Positions 21,030 through 32,546 of a stretch of 34,593 bases of DNA are shown here, piece after piece (the first letter of the stretch is position 1; every line of letters starts with the position of its first letter). The stretch spans positions 1 through 34,593 of the forward strand of contig JAUCBJ010002545.1 of NCBI GenBank assembly GCA_032718475.1. The letters are read 5' to 3'. The notes under the pieces were generated by a model, which had not been told where the DNA came from, ran no database searches, and was given only the letters and a program-made list of their open reading frames with translations. The stretch comes from Nemertoderma westbladi. Taxonomy: Eukaryota; Xenacoelomorpha; Nemertodermatida; Nemertodermatidae. Both the position numbers and the translations under genes were made by a program.

Positions 21030-23882
21030 TTATATTGAAACCAATAACCAATACCAATACCAATACCAATAACCGATATTGATATCAATAACCAATATCG
21101 ATACCAATACCAATACCAATATTGATATCAATAACCAATATCGATACCAATACCAATACCAATACCAATACCAATACCAATACCAATACCAATACCAATA
21201 CCAATACCAATACCAATACCAATACCAATACCAATACCAATACCAATACCAATACCAATACCAATACCAATACCAATACCAATACCAATACCAATACCAA
21301 TACCAATACCAATACCAATACCAATACCAATACCAATACCAATACCAATACCAATACCAATACCAATACCAATACCAATACCAATACCAATACCAATACC
21401 AATACCAATACCAATACCAATACCAATACCAATACCAATACCAATACCAATACCAATACCAATACCAATACCAATACCAATACCAATACCAATACCAATA
21501 CCAATACCAATACCAATACCAATACCAATACCAATACCAATACCAATACCAATACCAATACCAATACCAATACCAATACCAATACCAATACCAATACCAA
21601 TACCAATACCAATACCAATACCAATACCAATACCAATACCAATACCAATACCAATACCAATACCAATACCAATACCAATACCAATACCAATACCAATACC
21701 AATACCAATACCAATACCAATACCAATACCAATACCAATACCAATACCAATACCAATACCAATACCAATACCAATACCAATATCAATACCAATACCAATA
21801 TTGATATCAATAACCAATATCGATACCAATACCAATAACCGATATTGATATTGATATCGATATTGAAACCAATAACCAATACCAATACCAATATTGAAAT
21901 CAATAACCAATATCAATACCAATACCAATATTGATATCAATAACCAATATCGATACCAATACCAATAACCGATATTGATATTGATATCGATATTGAAACC
22001 AATAACCAATACCAATACCAATATTGAAATCAATAACCAATATCGATACCAATAACCGATATTGATATTGATATCGATATTGAAACCAATAACCAATACC
22101 AATACCAATATTGAAATCAATAACCAATATCGATACCAATACCAATACCAATAACCGATATTGATATTGTAATCGATATTGAAACCAATAACCAATACCA
22201 ATACCAATACCAATACCAATACCAATACCAATAACCAATACCAATACCAATACCAATATTGATATCAATAACCAATATCGATACCAATACCAATACCAAT
22301 AACCGATATTGATATTGTAATCGATAGTGAAACCAATAACCAATACCAATACCAATACCAATACCAATAACCAATACCAATACCAATACCAATATTGATA
22401 TCAATAACCAATATCGATACCAATACCAATACCAATAACCGATATTGATATTGTAATCTATATTGAAACCAATAACCAATACCAATACCAATACCAATAC
22501 CAATACCAATACCAATACCAATACCAATACCAATACCAATACCAATACCAATACCAATACCAATACCAATACCAATAACCAATATCGATACCAATACCAA
22601 TAACCGATATTGATATTGATATCGATATTGAAACCAATAACCAATACCAATACCAATATTGAAATCAATAACCAATATCGATACCAATACCAATAACCGA
22701 TATTGATATTGATATCGATATTGAAACCAATAACCAATACCAATACCAATATTGAAATCAATAACCAATATCGATACCAATACCAATAACCGATATTGAT
22801 ATTGATATCGATATTGAAACCAATAACCAATACCAATACCAATATTGAAATCAATAACCAATATCGATACCAATACCAATAACCGATATTGATATTGATA
22901 TCGATATTGAAACCAATAACCAATACCAATACCAATATTGAAATCAATAACCAATATCGATACCAATACCAATAACCGATATTGATATTGATATCGATAT
23001 TGAAAACAATAACCAATACCAATACCAATATTGAAATCAATAACCAATATCGATACCAATACCAATACCAATAACCGATATTGATATTGTAATCGATAGT
23101 GAAACCAATAACCAATACCAATACCAATACCAATACCAATAACCAATACCAATACCAATACCAATATTGATATCAATAACCAATATCGATACCAATACCA
23201 ATACCAATAACCGATATTGATATTGTAATCTATATTGAAACCAATAACCAATACCAATACCAATACCAATACCAATACCAATACCAATACCAATACCAAT
23301 ACCAATACCAATACCAATACCAATACCAATACCAATACCAATACCAATAACCAATATCGATACCAATACCAATAACCGATATTGATATTGATATCGATAT
23401 TGAAACCAATAACCAATACCAATACCAATATTGAAATCAATAACCAATATCGATACCAATACCAATAACCGATATTGATATTGATATCGATATTGAAACC
23501 AATAACCAATACCAATACCAATATTGAAATCAATAACCAATATCGATACCAATACCAATAACCGATATTGATATTGATATCGATATTGAAACCAATAACC
23601 AATACCAATACCAATATTGAAATCAATAACCAATATCGATACCAATACCAATAACCGATATTGATATTGATATCGATATTGAAACCAATAACCAATACCA
23701 ATACCAATATTGAAATCAATAACCAATATCGATACCAATACCAATAACCGATATTGATATTGATATCGATATTGAAAACAATAACCAATACCAATACCAA
23801 TATTGAAATCAATAACCAATATCGAAACCAATACCAATACCAATAACCGATATTGATATTGTAATCGGCATTGAAACCAATG
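21030..23882 (+). repeat. (CCAATA)n satellite with higher-order structure, unit 2
   Basis: It opens with about 106 uninterrupted CCAATA hexamers (about 21145-21780). It then becomes a mosaic of CCAATA with ATTGATATCAATAACC, CCAATATCGATACC and CCGATATTGATATTG. The block starting CCGATATTG recurs every 93 bp (22604, 22697, 22790, 22883, 22976), and the whole set recurs 772 bp later (23376, 23469 and on). Long open frames of Asn-Thr, Gln-Tyr, Leu-Val or Gly-Ile result from the hexamer and are not genes. Confidence 0.95.
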
Positions 23883-23884
23883 GC

Positions 23885-25029
23885 ATTGCATAACATAGCA
23901 TATATAATAATAAATTTCGAATAAGGTTATTCTTCATACTGATTCTTAGTTATTGGTATGAATAGATAGATCAATTTACAGTGAATCTAAAGAACTTTAA
24001 ATCAGCATTTTTCATCCACGAGAACCCAAGATACAGCTATCACAATATACCCACGTCCCACACTATGCATTATTATCTTCTAAGAAATAATATCCCTACC
24101 TTCCCCTTATTAATTAATTGTACAATAGGAATAGTGTTTTACACCACCATGCGGCACAGTACGAATTGACTTCGACCGCTAGAGACGCTACAGAATGACG
24201 GCCGGGTGGGGGTATGCCGCTAGAGACAATATTAATTTAAATGCTAAGGACTGGCCCTTACCATGGTATTGCCATAGTTACTCCATGATATTCAATGGAG
24301 CGATATTGCAAAAAAAACATAATGTCAATTCAGCTATGCCCATTGGCTGACTTACACACATGTCAAAACAACACTTTCACAAAAATGTCTCTGATTTTCA
24401 AAAATCTCTTTCAGACATTTCTCGAGAAAGTTATCTACAAAAATTAATAACTTCAATTCCAACACATTTCTGCTGTTAATTAAGTGAAATTATCAAACAT
24501 TTCTTTACGTCCTGTTCCTTGTCCTTTTTTTCACCTAAATAAGGGCTACAAACCGAGAATCACTTTATCATTCAGAATCGCAAAGCAAAATTAAGACGAC
24601 TTCTCATACAGTTACTATATTTTATAGGCTAGCTAAATCCAATCAATTTCATTTATACAATCAAGGTATGCAGTTAGTTCTGTTGTAGGCGTCGCTTATT
24701 CAATACAGGTCCTTCCTATAGAACTATTCAACCAACCAACATCTCAACACCCCATTGTTCTCTGTTGAGCTGTTCTCATATCATCCTAATCAGGCCTACG
24801 TGACCGTAGCGTACTTGTTTCAGTTTGCATTCAGCTTGGTGCTCGCTGTATATATTCAAAGGCAGGGGCCAGTCATCCCATATAATTACTTTATATTGTG
24901 TTGTCAATAACAGTAATACTGCTGTGTTTTTAGGTTGTTAGGTCGCATTATAATAATTAATGGCCATTCCCAATCGATTATATTAAAGTGTTACGGGACC
25001 AAGGACGACGCCATCCATTGTTATTACAG
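23885..25029 (+). other. AT-rich right arm of unit 2; no gene seen
   Basis: Near-identical counterpart of 11071-12215, with few substitutions. It ends in the same ACAG/GTAAAT donor-like junction. Confidence 0.45.
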
Positions 25030-25133
25030 GTAAATTTATTATAATAATCCCGTACATAATAATATTCATTAGTATACGTAGCTAGACTTACTACAATAAT
25101 GGTTTAACTTATTATTTTATTTTATTTACTCAG
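25030..25133 (+). other. Candidate intron before the zinc-finger remnant, unit 2
   Basis: 104 nt from GTAAAT to TTTACTCAG, the same as 12216-12319 apart from single-base changes. Consensus-based only. Confidence 0.3.
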
Positions 25134-25420
25134 GTTGTTATATCAGATCAGTGTATGTTCGTGGCTCGGGATTTCAACCACTTGGTGCGCCACTACCGGA
25201 AACACACGGGAATCCCACCGTTCGCCTGCCGCATCTGCACAAACTTCTTCCAACTTCTCGATTTAGTCTCAACCGGCAAACTATTCGGCAACCTGGTCTA
25301 TTCGACCTAACCAGTGTAGACGAGGCTACCACGGACTCCAAGGACCGCAGCAGGAAGGGTTTAACCGACGGTGCAAATAAAGCCAGCGAGAAGAGGAGAG
25401 TGAAAACTCTAAATGTGAAG
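25134..25420 (+). pseudogene. Frameshifted C2H2 zinc-finger remnant, unit 2
   Basis: Carries the same FNHLVRHYRKHTG and PPFACRICTNFF blocks, the same frameshift and the same two His-to-Gln changes as 12320-12600. The damage therefore predates duplication of the unit. The 3' end differs by a small indel after the shared LNVKD reading (25420 versus 12610). Confidence 0.45.
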
Positions 25421-25475
25421 GACAATGATTTATCAATATTTCTGCACTAAATCCATCAAAAATTAATTGTTACCC

Positions 25476-25515
25476 GATTTCAGGTCAAAATGTCGAAAGA
25501 GACAAGTTGTCGAAC
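25476..25515 (-). repeat. Right terminal inverted repeat of unit 2
   Basis: Identical to 12664-12703. It matches the left terminal repeats at 1966-2005 and, allowing one extra ~18-bp repeat, 26143-26192 in inverted orientation. Confidence 0.75.
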
Positions 25516-25672
25516 TAGCAAATGTCATGGGTGGTAGGGAGATGTGACAGCGCAATTTTGTTGACAAGCCGGCACAGCATTATTATTTATTACATATATA
25601 TTAATAATGCTGTGCCGGCTTGTCAACAAAATTGCGCTGTCACATCTCCCTACCACCCATGACATTTGCTAG
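25515..25672. repeat. Perfect palindrome: two 71-bp arms, 16-nt loop
   Basis: 25515-25585 and 25602-25672 are exact reverse complements. Each arm is the end of the same LINE (CTAGCAAATGTCATGGG to CAGCATTATTA). The left LINE tail (plus strand) and right LINE (minus strand) overlap by 8 nt, CATTATTA, suggesting a fold-back joint at microhomology. Confidence 0.9.
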
Positions 25673-26045
25673 ATCATCCGCATCTTCAAGGCCGGTGTTT
25701 AGATACGCCTTTAACAGGCGTCACAAGAAAGGCATGAGCTGTCCACCATGTTTATTTATTCGCCAAAGCACAATATTATGCACTGGCTGGTCGTCACGGC
25801 GAAATCAATGTCCTGCAAAGCGGAGGCGGTTTAGGTCAAGTGTCAAGCTAAGGAAGACTAATGGATTTTTCCTCCAATGTTGTATAGCGTCTGATTGGAG
25901 ATGTGTTCATTGTACTTGACACAATGAACCCGGCGCATCATTCTTGTGAAAGTGCCATCCAGAGATTTGGTCTATGCAGTTAGAAGCCAGCATAGACTCC
26001 CATATACGAATACTGCTGCTCTAAAGAGAATCAAACATTTCTTTC
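25578..26045 (-). pseudogene. LINE C-terminal region and 3' tail, minus strand
   Basis: Read on the minus strand, pieces in order are FVYGSLCWLLTA, RRVHCVKYNEHISNQTLY, RLRFAGH, FRRDDQPVHNIVLW, GGQLMPF, LNTGLEDADDLANVMGG, then an A/T-rich tail. These match the C-terminal blocks that follow the reverse-transcriptase domain in animal non-LTR elements (YGSE.W, LR..LNVSW..H.TN..LY, RRL.FAGH..R...). In-frame stops lie at 25807-25805, 25723-25721 and 25642-25640, and frame changes occur further upstream. It is a 5'-truncated dead copy. It could belong to the same family as the LINE fragments in the unit arms, but they do not overlap in the protein. Confidence 0.75.
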
Positions 26046-26086
26046 TTTCTTTCCTTTAGTCTACAACATTCATTTATTAATTAATT

Positions 26087-26192
26087 CTTTCGACAATTTG
26101 GCATGTCTGTGTCGAAAGCTTTTTCGATAATTTGACATGGCTGTTCGACAACTTGTCTCTTTCGACATTTTGGCTCTTTCGACATTTTGACC
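26087..26192 (+). repeat. TTCGACA cluster and left terminal repeat of unit 3
   Basis: Matches 1911-2005 but with one extra TTCGACATTTTGGCTC repeat; the inner end reads ACCATAAGCC as in unit 2. The GTTCGACAACTTGTCTC part is the exact inverse of the right repeats of units 1 and 2. Confidence 0.7.
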
Positions 26193-26431
26193 ATAAGCCT
26201 TGTTACCCCCGTATTGTATTATAGCAGCGACCTAATTATTTAATAGCTTTAGATACAACCATGACTCTCCCCCGCATTCACATTGTTTTAGCATACAATT
26301 ATTTAGTTACTATGACTACATACATCATTTATAATATAATAATTAAACATTAAACATATTGGGTAATTAATTATCTTGGTTACTGTAGCCAAGACTTACT
26401 ATAATACGACCTGCCAAGCTGCAGCTCAGCC

Positions 26432-26453
26432 GGGGGGGGGGGGGGGGGGGGGG
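26432..26453 (+). repeat. Poly-G run, 22 nt
   Basis: Counterpart of 2239-2261. Confidence 0.95.
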
Positions 26454-26520
26454 TTAATAAATTATCGAGAATAATGTAGTTGATTATTTTACAATTTTCT
26501 ATATTAAAATAAAATGTATT

Positions 26521-26766
26521 TCTGTCTGTCTGTCTGTATGTCTGACTGTGTGGTATGTATATTTGTTGGTCTGTATGTCTGTCTGTTTATCTGTGTGGTA
26601 TGTATATTTGTTGGTCTGTATGTCTGTGTGGTATGTATATTTGTTGATCTGTATGTCTGTCTGTATTGTATGTCTGTGTGGTATGTATATTTGTTGGTCT
26701 GTATGTCTGTCTGTATGTCTGTGTGGTATGTATATTTGTTGGTCTGTATGTCTGTCTGTCCGTCCA
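26521..26766 (+). repeat. TCTG-rich minisatellite, unit 3
   Basis: Same units as copies 1 and 2, with internal length changes. Its end (GTCCGTCCAGATAAAAGG) is like copy 2, not copy 1. The complementary segment is at 26911-26949. Confidence 0.85.
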
Positions 26767-27429
26767 GATAAAAGGAAAGTACACAACCTAGCTAAAAGTT
26801 TTGCAATGGGGGCTTTCATGGCCCCTTGGTGATTTCATTTCCGATGTTAGTTTTCACAATTTACGGCATCCAAATTGTCTGTTAGTCTATCCGGTTGCAG
26901 TTTATATTTTGACGGACAGACCGACACAAACAGACATACAGATAGACACGATCGGAACGCCGACATCGGAAATAATATTACCATTTTCCAATTCAAGTGT
27001 TTTCCAATTGGTTTTCTCAACGGTGTCACTTTGTTTAACACAGGAGACTACTGGTTAAGTAAAAACAAAGTCGGAAAGTCGTCCCACTAAATTGATTGGA
27101 CTGCTGCAGCTTGCCAGGTCGTATTATACCAGGTCAATATGTACCACAATTTGTACCGGCAGGTAATTATATTTGGTTAATGCAAATTAGATATAAAAAT
27201 ACATAATTGATAATTATTGATATCTGTATATTTGTGTAGGTATTATTTTCTGCCGATAATTGAATTAAAAGAGAATCAAAGAAATTCTGATATTTTTTAT
27301 GACCAGCCATAAGATACAACCACGATAACTGCATTCTACCTACTCCATTTAGTAGCTCACGTTTTTACACTATCACTCTTACTTAAACAACAACCATTTA
27401 ACTCACATTTCAATCAAATGCTACGAAAT

Positions 27430-27700
27430 TTGGTATGAAGATAGTGCGACACCTTTTCTTACTGCTGGTGACTTTCGTATCCATGGTATCTGGTATCCAT
27501 GATCCCAAGTAGCAGAAGTCATCCACTTGCTCAAGCAATCCGTCCCTAGAGCTTATGCCCTTACGATCAGACATTTATTGAGGACTGTCTAGGTTCACTG
27601 TCCAAAATTTGGTCTTTTTGGAGTTAACAAAAAGACCAATACTAGAAGCAACCTGCTCCAATGAGCAGGGCGTCCAAACCGTGACAAATCGAAATTACAT
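27430..27700 (-). pseudogene. LINE reverse-transcriptase fragment, unit 3
   Basis: Same fragment as 3255-3520, including the in-frame stop (27577-27575). Sharing this lesion with copy 1 but not copy 2 supports copies 1 and 3 being closest relatives. Confidence 0.7.
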
Positions 27701-27996
27701 ATTGTCTTTCTATCAACATAACCTGTTAGTAAATGGGCCGTACGGCGCTATGTAATCACAACGGCATCTGATTACGATGCCATTTTATATGAAATCGCTT
27801 TAAAGAGTAACTTCCATTGTGTTTTAATACAATTTGCTTACATATTTATAATGCTGAAATGTGTGGCTTTTAAATGAGCTAAAAATCATTAAATTTCGTT
27901 AATTAGAACGCTAGTTACACTTGTTTTTATAAAGAACAATATTTATTTATCCATTAATTTCACTTTTTTTACGAAATTAATTAATTCATGACTTCA

Positions 27997-28017
27997 CCCC
28001 CCCCCCCCCCCCCCCCC
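27997..28017 (+). repeat. Poly-C run, 21 nt
   Basis: Counterpart of 3815-3835. Confidence 0.95.
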
Positions 28018-28772
28018 ATCCCAGTTGTTGCTGACCAATAAGAACTCAAGGATTGTTATATTGCCGTAGCCCTTCCGCTATAGACGACACAGAGAGTTAA
28101 ACTTATGAAATCATAATAAACAACATTCATTGTGTTGGAGAGATTCATTTACGGTCTGGAATCAATTCAATTACAAGTCGCTTATAAGAAAGTTTGATGT
28201 TCTGGATATGACGACGGCCGTTTAATAAAACTGTTGTAGAGGTTCCGATAATATTTCTAGCTCTTAGTTTTGGGAAGATATTTATAAATTATATTGTGTA
28301 AATTATATAAATTATACACAATATAATAAATATGTTTTAACACTATCAGTTAATACACTATTACTATTAGCTTGTACTAATAATTATTGATCTATATGTA
28401 AAACTGATTTAATAGTTTTATTTTTATTTCAGACTACCATGAAGAAACTCTACACTACTCCGCTAACACTGCACACACTGCATAGAGATGGGATTCTACC
28501 ATGTTGAAATATCAATGTGTATTTGTGATTCGCGATTGATAATATATTAATTAGATCTATGAATTAATTAATTATGGACATAATAATGGTGATTTAACTA
28601 TTTATTTACATGAACTGGTATTAAGTTATATAACTGTGTTTCAAATATTTTGTTTATATCAGTTGACATTACCAATAATTAATTAACAATTCTTATCCAA
28701 ATTATATAACTGAAATTTTTTCAATTCATGTCAAAGACGTTGTGTTTAAACACCAATATTTGGGCATCAAAA

Positions 28773-31700
28773 TCGGGGCATCCAGTAAACTTTTCTGTCT
28801 GCCTATTTGACTGTTCCAAAGTCGCCCGGACGCCCGGACGCCCGGAAGTCCGGGCACAAGCATGCCCGGACGTCCGGAAATCCGGCAAAATGTCTGTATT
28901 TCAGGGCAAATGCTCCAAATGTCTGTCCGGAATACGGCAAATCTGCGGGCGTCCAGTAAACTTTTCTGTCAGCCTATTTGACTGTTCCAAAGTCGCCCGG
29001 ACTTCCGAATGTCCGGGCACTAGTATGCCCGGACGTCCGGAAATCCGGCCAAAATGTCTGTATTTCCGGGCAAACTGTCCAAATGACTGTCCGGAATTCG
29101 GCAAATCTCGGGCGTCCATTAAACTTTTCTGTCAGCCTATTTTACTGTTCCAAAGTCGCCCGGACGTCCGGATGTCCGGGCACAAACATGCCCGGACCTC
29201 CGGAAATCCGGCCAAAATGTCCGGATTTCCGGGCAAAGTTGTCCAAAATACTGTCCGAAAATCTGTAAATCCGGGCGTCCATTAAACTTGTCTGTCCGAC
29301 TATTTGTCCGGCCGTTCCAAAGTCGCCCGGAGGTCCGGGCACTAGGATGCCCGGACGTCCTCGAATCCGGCCAAAATTAATGTATTTCCGGGCAAATTGT
29401 CAAAATGACTGCCCGTAATTTGGCAAATGTGGGCATCCATGAAACTTGTCTGTCCGACTATTTGTCCGTTCAAAAGTCGCCCGGATGCCCGGGCGTTAGA
29501 ATGCCCGGCCAATATCCGGCAAAATGCCCGGATTTCCGGGCAAAATGCCCGGATTTCCGGGCAAAGTTGTCCAAAATACTGTCCGGAATTCTGTAATTCC
29601 GGGCGTCCATTAAACTTGTCTGTCCGACTATTTGTCCGTTCCAAAGTCGCCCGGATGCCCGGGCGTTAGAATGCCCGGAAATCCAAATATCCGGCAAAAT
29701 GCCCGGATTTCCGGGCAAAATGCCCGGATTCCCGGGCAAAATGCCCGGATTTCCGGGTAAAAAATTCCCGGATTTCCGGGCAAAGTTGTCCAAAATACTG
29801 TCCGGAATTCTATAAATCCGGGCGTCCATTACACTGGTCTGTCCGACTATTTGGCCGTTCCAAAGTCGCCCGGATGCCCGGGCGTTAGAATGCCCCGAAT
29901 TCCAAAAATCCGGCAAAATGCCCGGATTTTCGGGCAAAATGCCCGGATTTCCGGGCAAAGTTGTCCAAAATACTGTCAGGAATTCTGTAAATCCGGGCGT
30001 CCATTACACTTGTCTGTCCGACTATTTGTCCGTTCCAAAGTCGCCCGGATGCCCGGGCGTTAGAATGCCCGGAAATCCAAAAATCCGGCAAAATGCCCGG
30101 ATTTCCGGGCAAAATGCCCGGATTTCCGGGCAAGATGCCCGGATTTCCGGGAAAAGTTGTCCAAAATACTGTCCGGAATTCTATAAATCCGGGCGTCCAT
30201 TACACTGGTCTGTCCGACTATTTGGCCGTTCCAAAGTCGCCCCGATGCCCGGGCGTTAGAATGCCCCGAATTCCAAAAATCCGGCAAAATGCCCGGATTT
30301 CCGGGCAAAATGCCCGGATTTCCGGGCAAAGTTGTCCAAAATACTGTCCGAAATTCTGTAAATCCGGGCGTCCATTACACTTGTCTGTCCGACTATTTGT
30401 CCGTTCCAAAGTCGCCCGGATGCCCGGGCGTTAGAATGCCCGGAAATCCAAAACTCCGGCAAAATGCCCGGATTTCCGGGCAAAGTTGTCCAAAATACAG
30501 TCCGGAATTCTGTAAATCCGGGCGTCCATTACACTTGTCTGTCCGACTATTTGTCCGTTCCAAAGTCGCCCGGATGCCCGGGCGTTAGAATGCCCGGAAA
30601 TCCAAAAATCCGGCAAAATGCCCATATTTCCGGGCAAAGTTGTCCAAAATACTGTCCGGAATTCTGTAATTCCGGGCGTCCATTAAACTTGTGTGTCCGA
30701 CTATTTGTCCGTTCCAAAGTCGCCCGGATGCCCGGGCGTTAGAATGCCCGGAAATCCAAATATCCGGCAAAATGCCCGGATTTCCGGGCAAAATGCCCGG
30801 ATTTCCGGGCAAAGTTGTCCAAAATACTGTCCGGAATTCTGTAATTCCGGGCGTCCATTAAACTTGTGTGTCCGACTATTTGTCCGTTCCAAAGTCGCCC
30901 GGATGCCCGGGCGTTAGAATGCCCGGAAATCCAAATATCCGGCAAAATGCCCGGATTTCCGAGCAAAATGCCCGGATTTCCGGGCAAAGTTGTCCAAAAT
31001 ACTGTCCGGAATTCTGTAAATCCGGGCGTCTATTACACTTGTCTGTCCGATTATTTGTCCGTTCAAAAGTCGCCCGGATGCCCGGGCGTTAGAATGCCCG
31101 GAAATCCAAAAATCCGGCAAAATGCCCGTATTTCCGGGCAAAGTTGTCCAAAATACTGTCAGGAATTCTGTAATTCCGGGCGTCCATTAAACTTGTCTGT
31201 CCAACTATTTGTCCGTTCCAATATCGCCCGGATGCCCGGGCGTTAGAATGCCCGGAAATCCAAAAATCCGGCAAAATGCCCGGATTTCCGGGCAAAATGC
31301 CCGGATTTCCGGGCAAAATGCCCGGATTTCCGAGCAAAGTTGTCCAAAATACTGTCCGGAATTCTGTAATTCCGGGCGTCCATTAAACTTGTCTGTCCGA
31401 CTATTTGTCCGTTCCAAAGTCGCCCGGTTGCCCGGGCGTTAGAATGCCCGGAAATCCAAAAATCCGGCAAAATGCCCGGATTTCCGAGCAAAATGCCCGG
31501 ATTTCCGGGCAAAGTTGTCCAAAATACTGTCCGGAATTCTGTAAATCCGGGCGTCCATTAAACTTGTCTGTCCGACTATTTGTCCGTTCCAAAGTCGCCC
31601 GGATGCCCGGGCGTTAGAATGCCCGGAAATCCAAACATCCGGCAAAATGCCCGGATTTCCGGGCAAAATGCCCGGATTTCCGGGCAAACAGCCCCGGATT

Positions 31701-32546
31701 TCCGGGCAAAGTTGTCCAAAATACTGTCCGGAATTCTGTAAATCCGGGCGTAAATTTGACTATTTGTCCGTTCCAAAGTCGCCCGGAAGTCCGGACGCCC
31801 GGACACTGGAATGCCCGGACATCCAAAAATCCGGCCAATTTTCCGGATTTCCGTGCAAATTTCTCCAAAATACTGCCCGGAATTTTGTAAATCCGGGCGT
31901 CCATTAAACTTGTCTGTCCGACTATTTGTCCATTCCAAAGTCGCCCGGACTTCCGGATGTCCGGACTTCCGGGCACTAGGATACCCGGACGTCCGGAAAT
32001 CCGGCCAAAATGTCTGTATTTCCGGGCAAACTGTCCTAATTACTGTCCGGAATTCGGCAAATCTGGGCGTTCTTTAAAATTTTCTGTCCGAAAATTTGAC
32101 CGTTCCAAAGTCGCCCGGATGCCCGGGCACTGGAATGCCCGGACATCCAAAAATCCGGCAAATTGTCCGGATTTCCGGGCAAATTTGTCCAAAATACTGC
32201 CCGGAATTCCGTAAATCCGGGCGTCCATTAAACTTGTCTGTTCGACTATTTGTCCGTTCTAAAGTCGCCCGGAAATCCGGACACCCGGGCACTGGAATGC
32301 CCGGACATCCAAAAATCCGGCAAATTGTCCGGATTTCCGGGCAAATTGTCCGGATTTCCGAGCAAATTTGACCAAAATACTGCCCGAAAATCTGTAAATC
32401 CGGGCGTCCATTAAACTTGTCTGTCCGACTATTTGTCCGTTCCAAAGTCGCCCGGATGTCCGGATGCCCGGGCACTAGAATGCCCGGATGTCCGGATGCC
32501 CGGGCACTAGAATTCCCGGATGCCCGGGCACTAGAATGCCCGGACA
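28773..32546 (+). repeat. GC-rich palindromic minisatellite, unit 3
   Basis: Same family as 4595-8556, slightly shorter because of changes in the first kilobase (28773-29610). The remaining monomers match unit 1 in order and in private substitutions. It ends at the same GCCCGGACAT joint with the ACAAGT array. Confidence 0.95.

Larger units (their letters stand above)
13450..25585 (+). mobile_element. Giant satellite-filled unit, copy 2
   Basis: Same order as copy 1 and nearly identical in both arms. Differences are: about 200 bp including the poly-C are missing near 15190 (replaced by a short filler), the minisatellite is longer (about 5.1 kb), and the hexamer array is (CCAATA)n instead of (ACAAGT)n. 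The right inverted repeat is 25476-25515. The left end is a TTCGACA cluster. No intact gene lies inside. Confidence 0.55.
26200..28772 (+). other. AT-rich left arm of unit 3; no intact gene
   Basis: Counterpart of 2006-4594, with the poly-C retained. The 22-codon ATG frame is at 28439-28507. No gene recognised. Confidence 0.5.

Noticed and set aside
21079-23896. Long Gln-Tyr, Asn-Thr and Leu-Val/Gly-Ile frames, up to 543 codons
   Set aside because: Product of the CCAATA satellite on both strands; low complexity only.
1877-25585. Maverick/Polinton, Helitron or LTR element as identity of the large unit
   Set aside because: No polymerase, integrase, capsid, Rep/helicase or protease reading, no long terminal direct repeats, and the ends match neither Helitron nor Polinton expectations.
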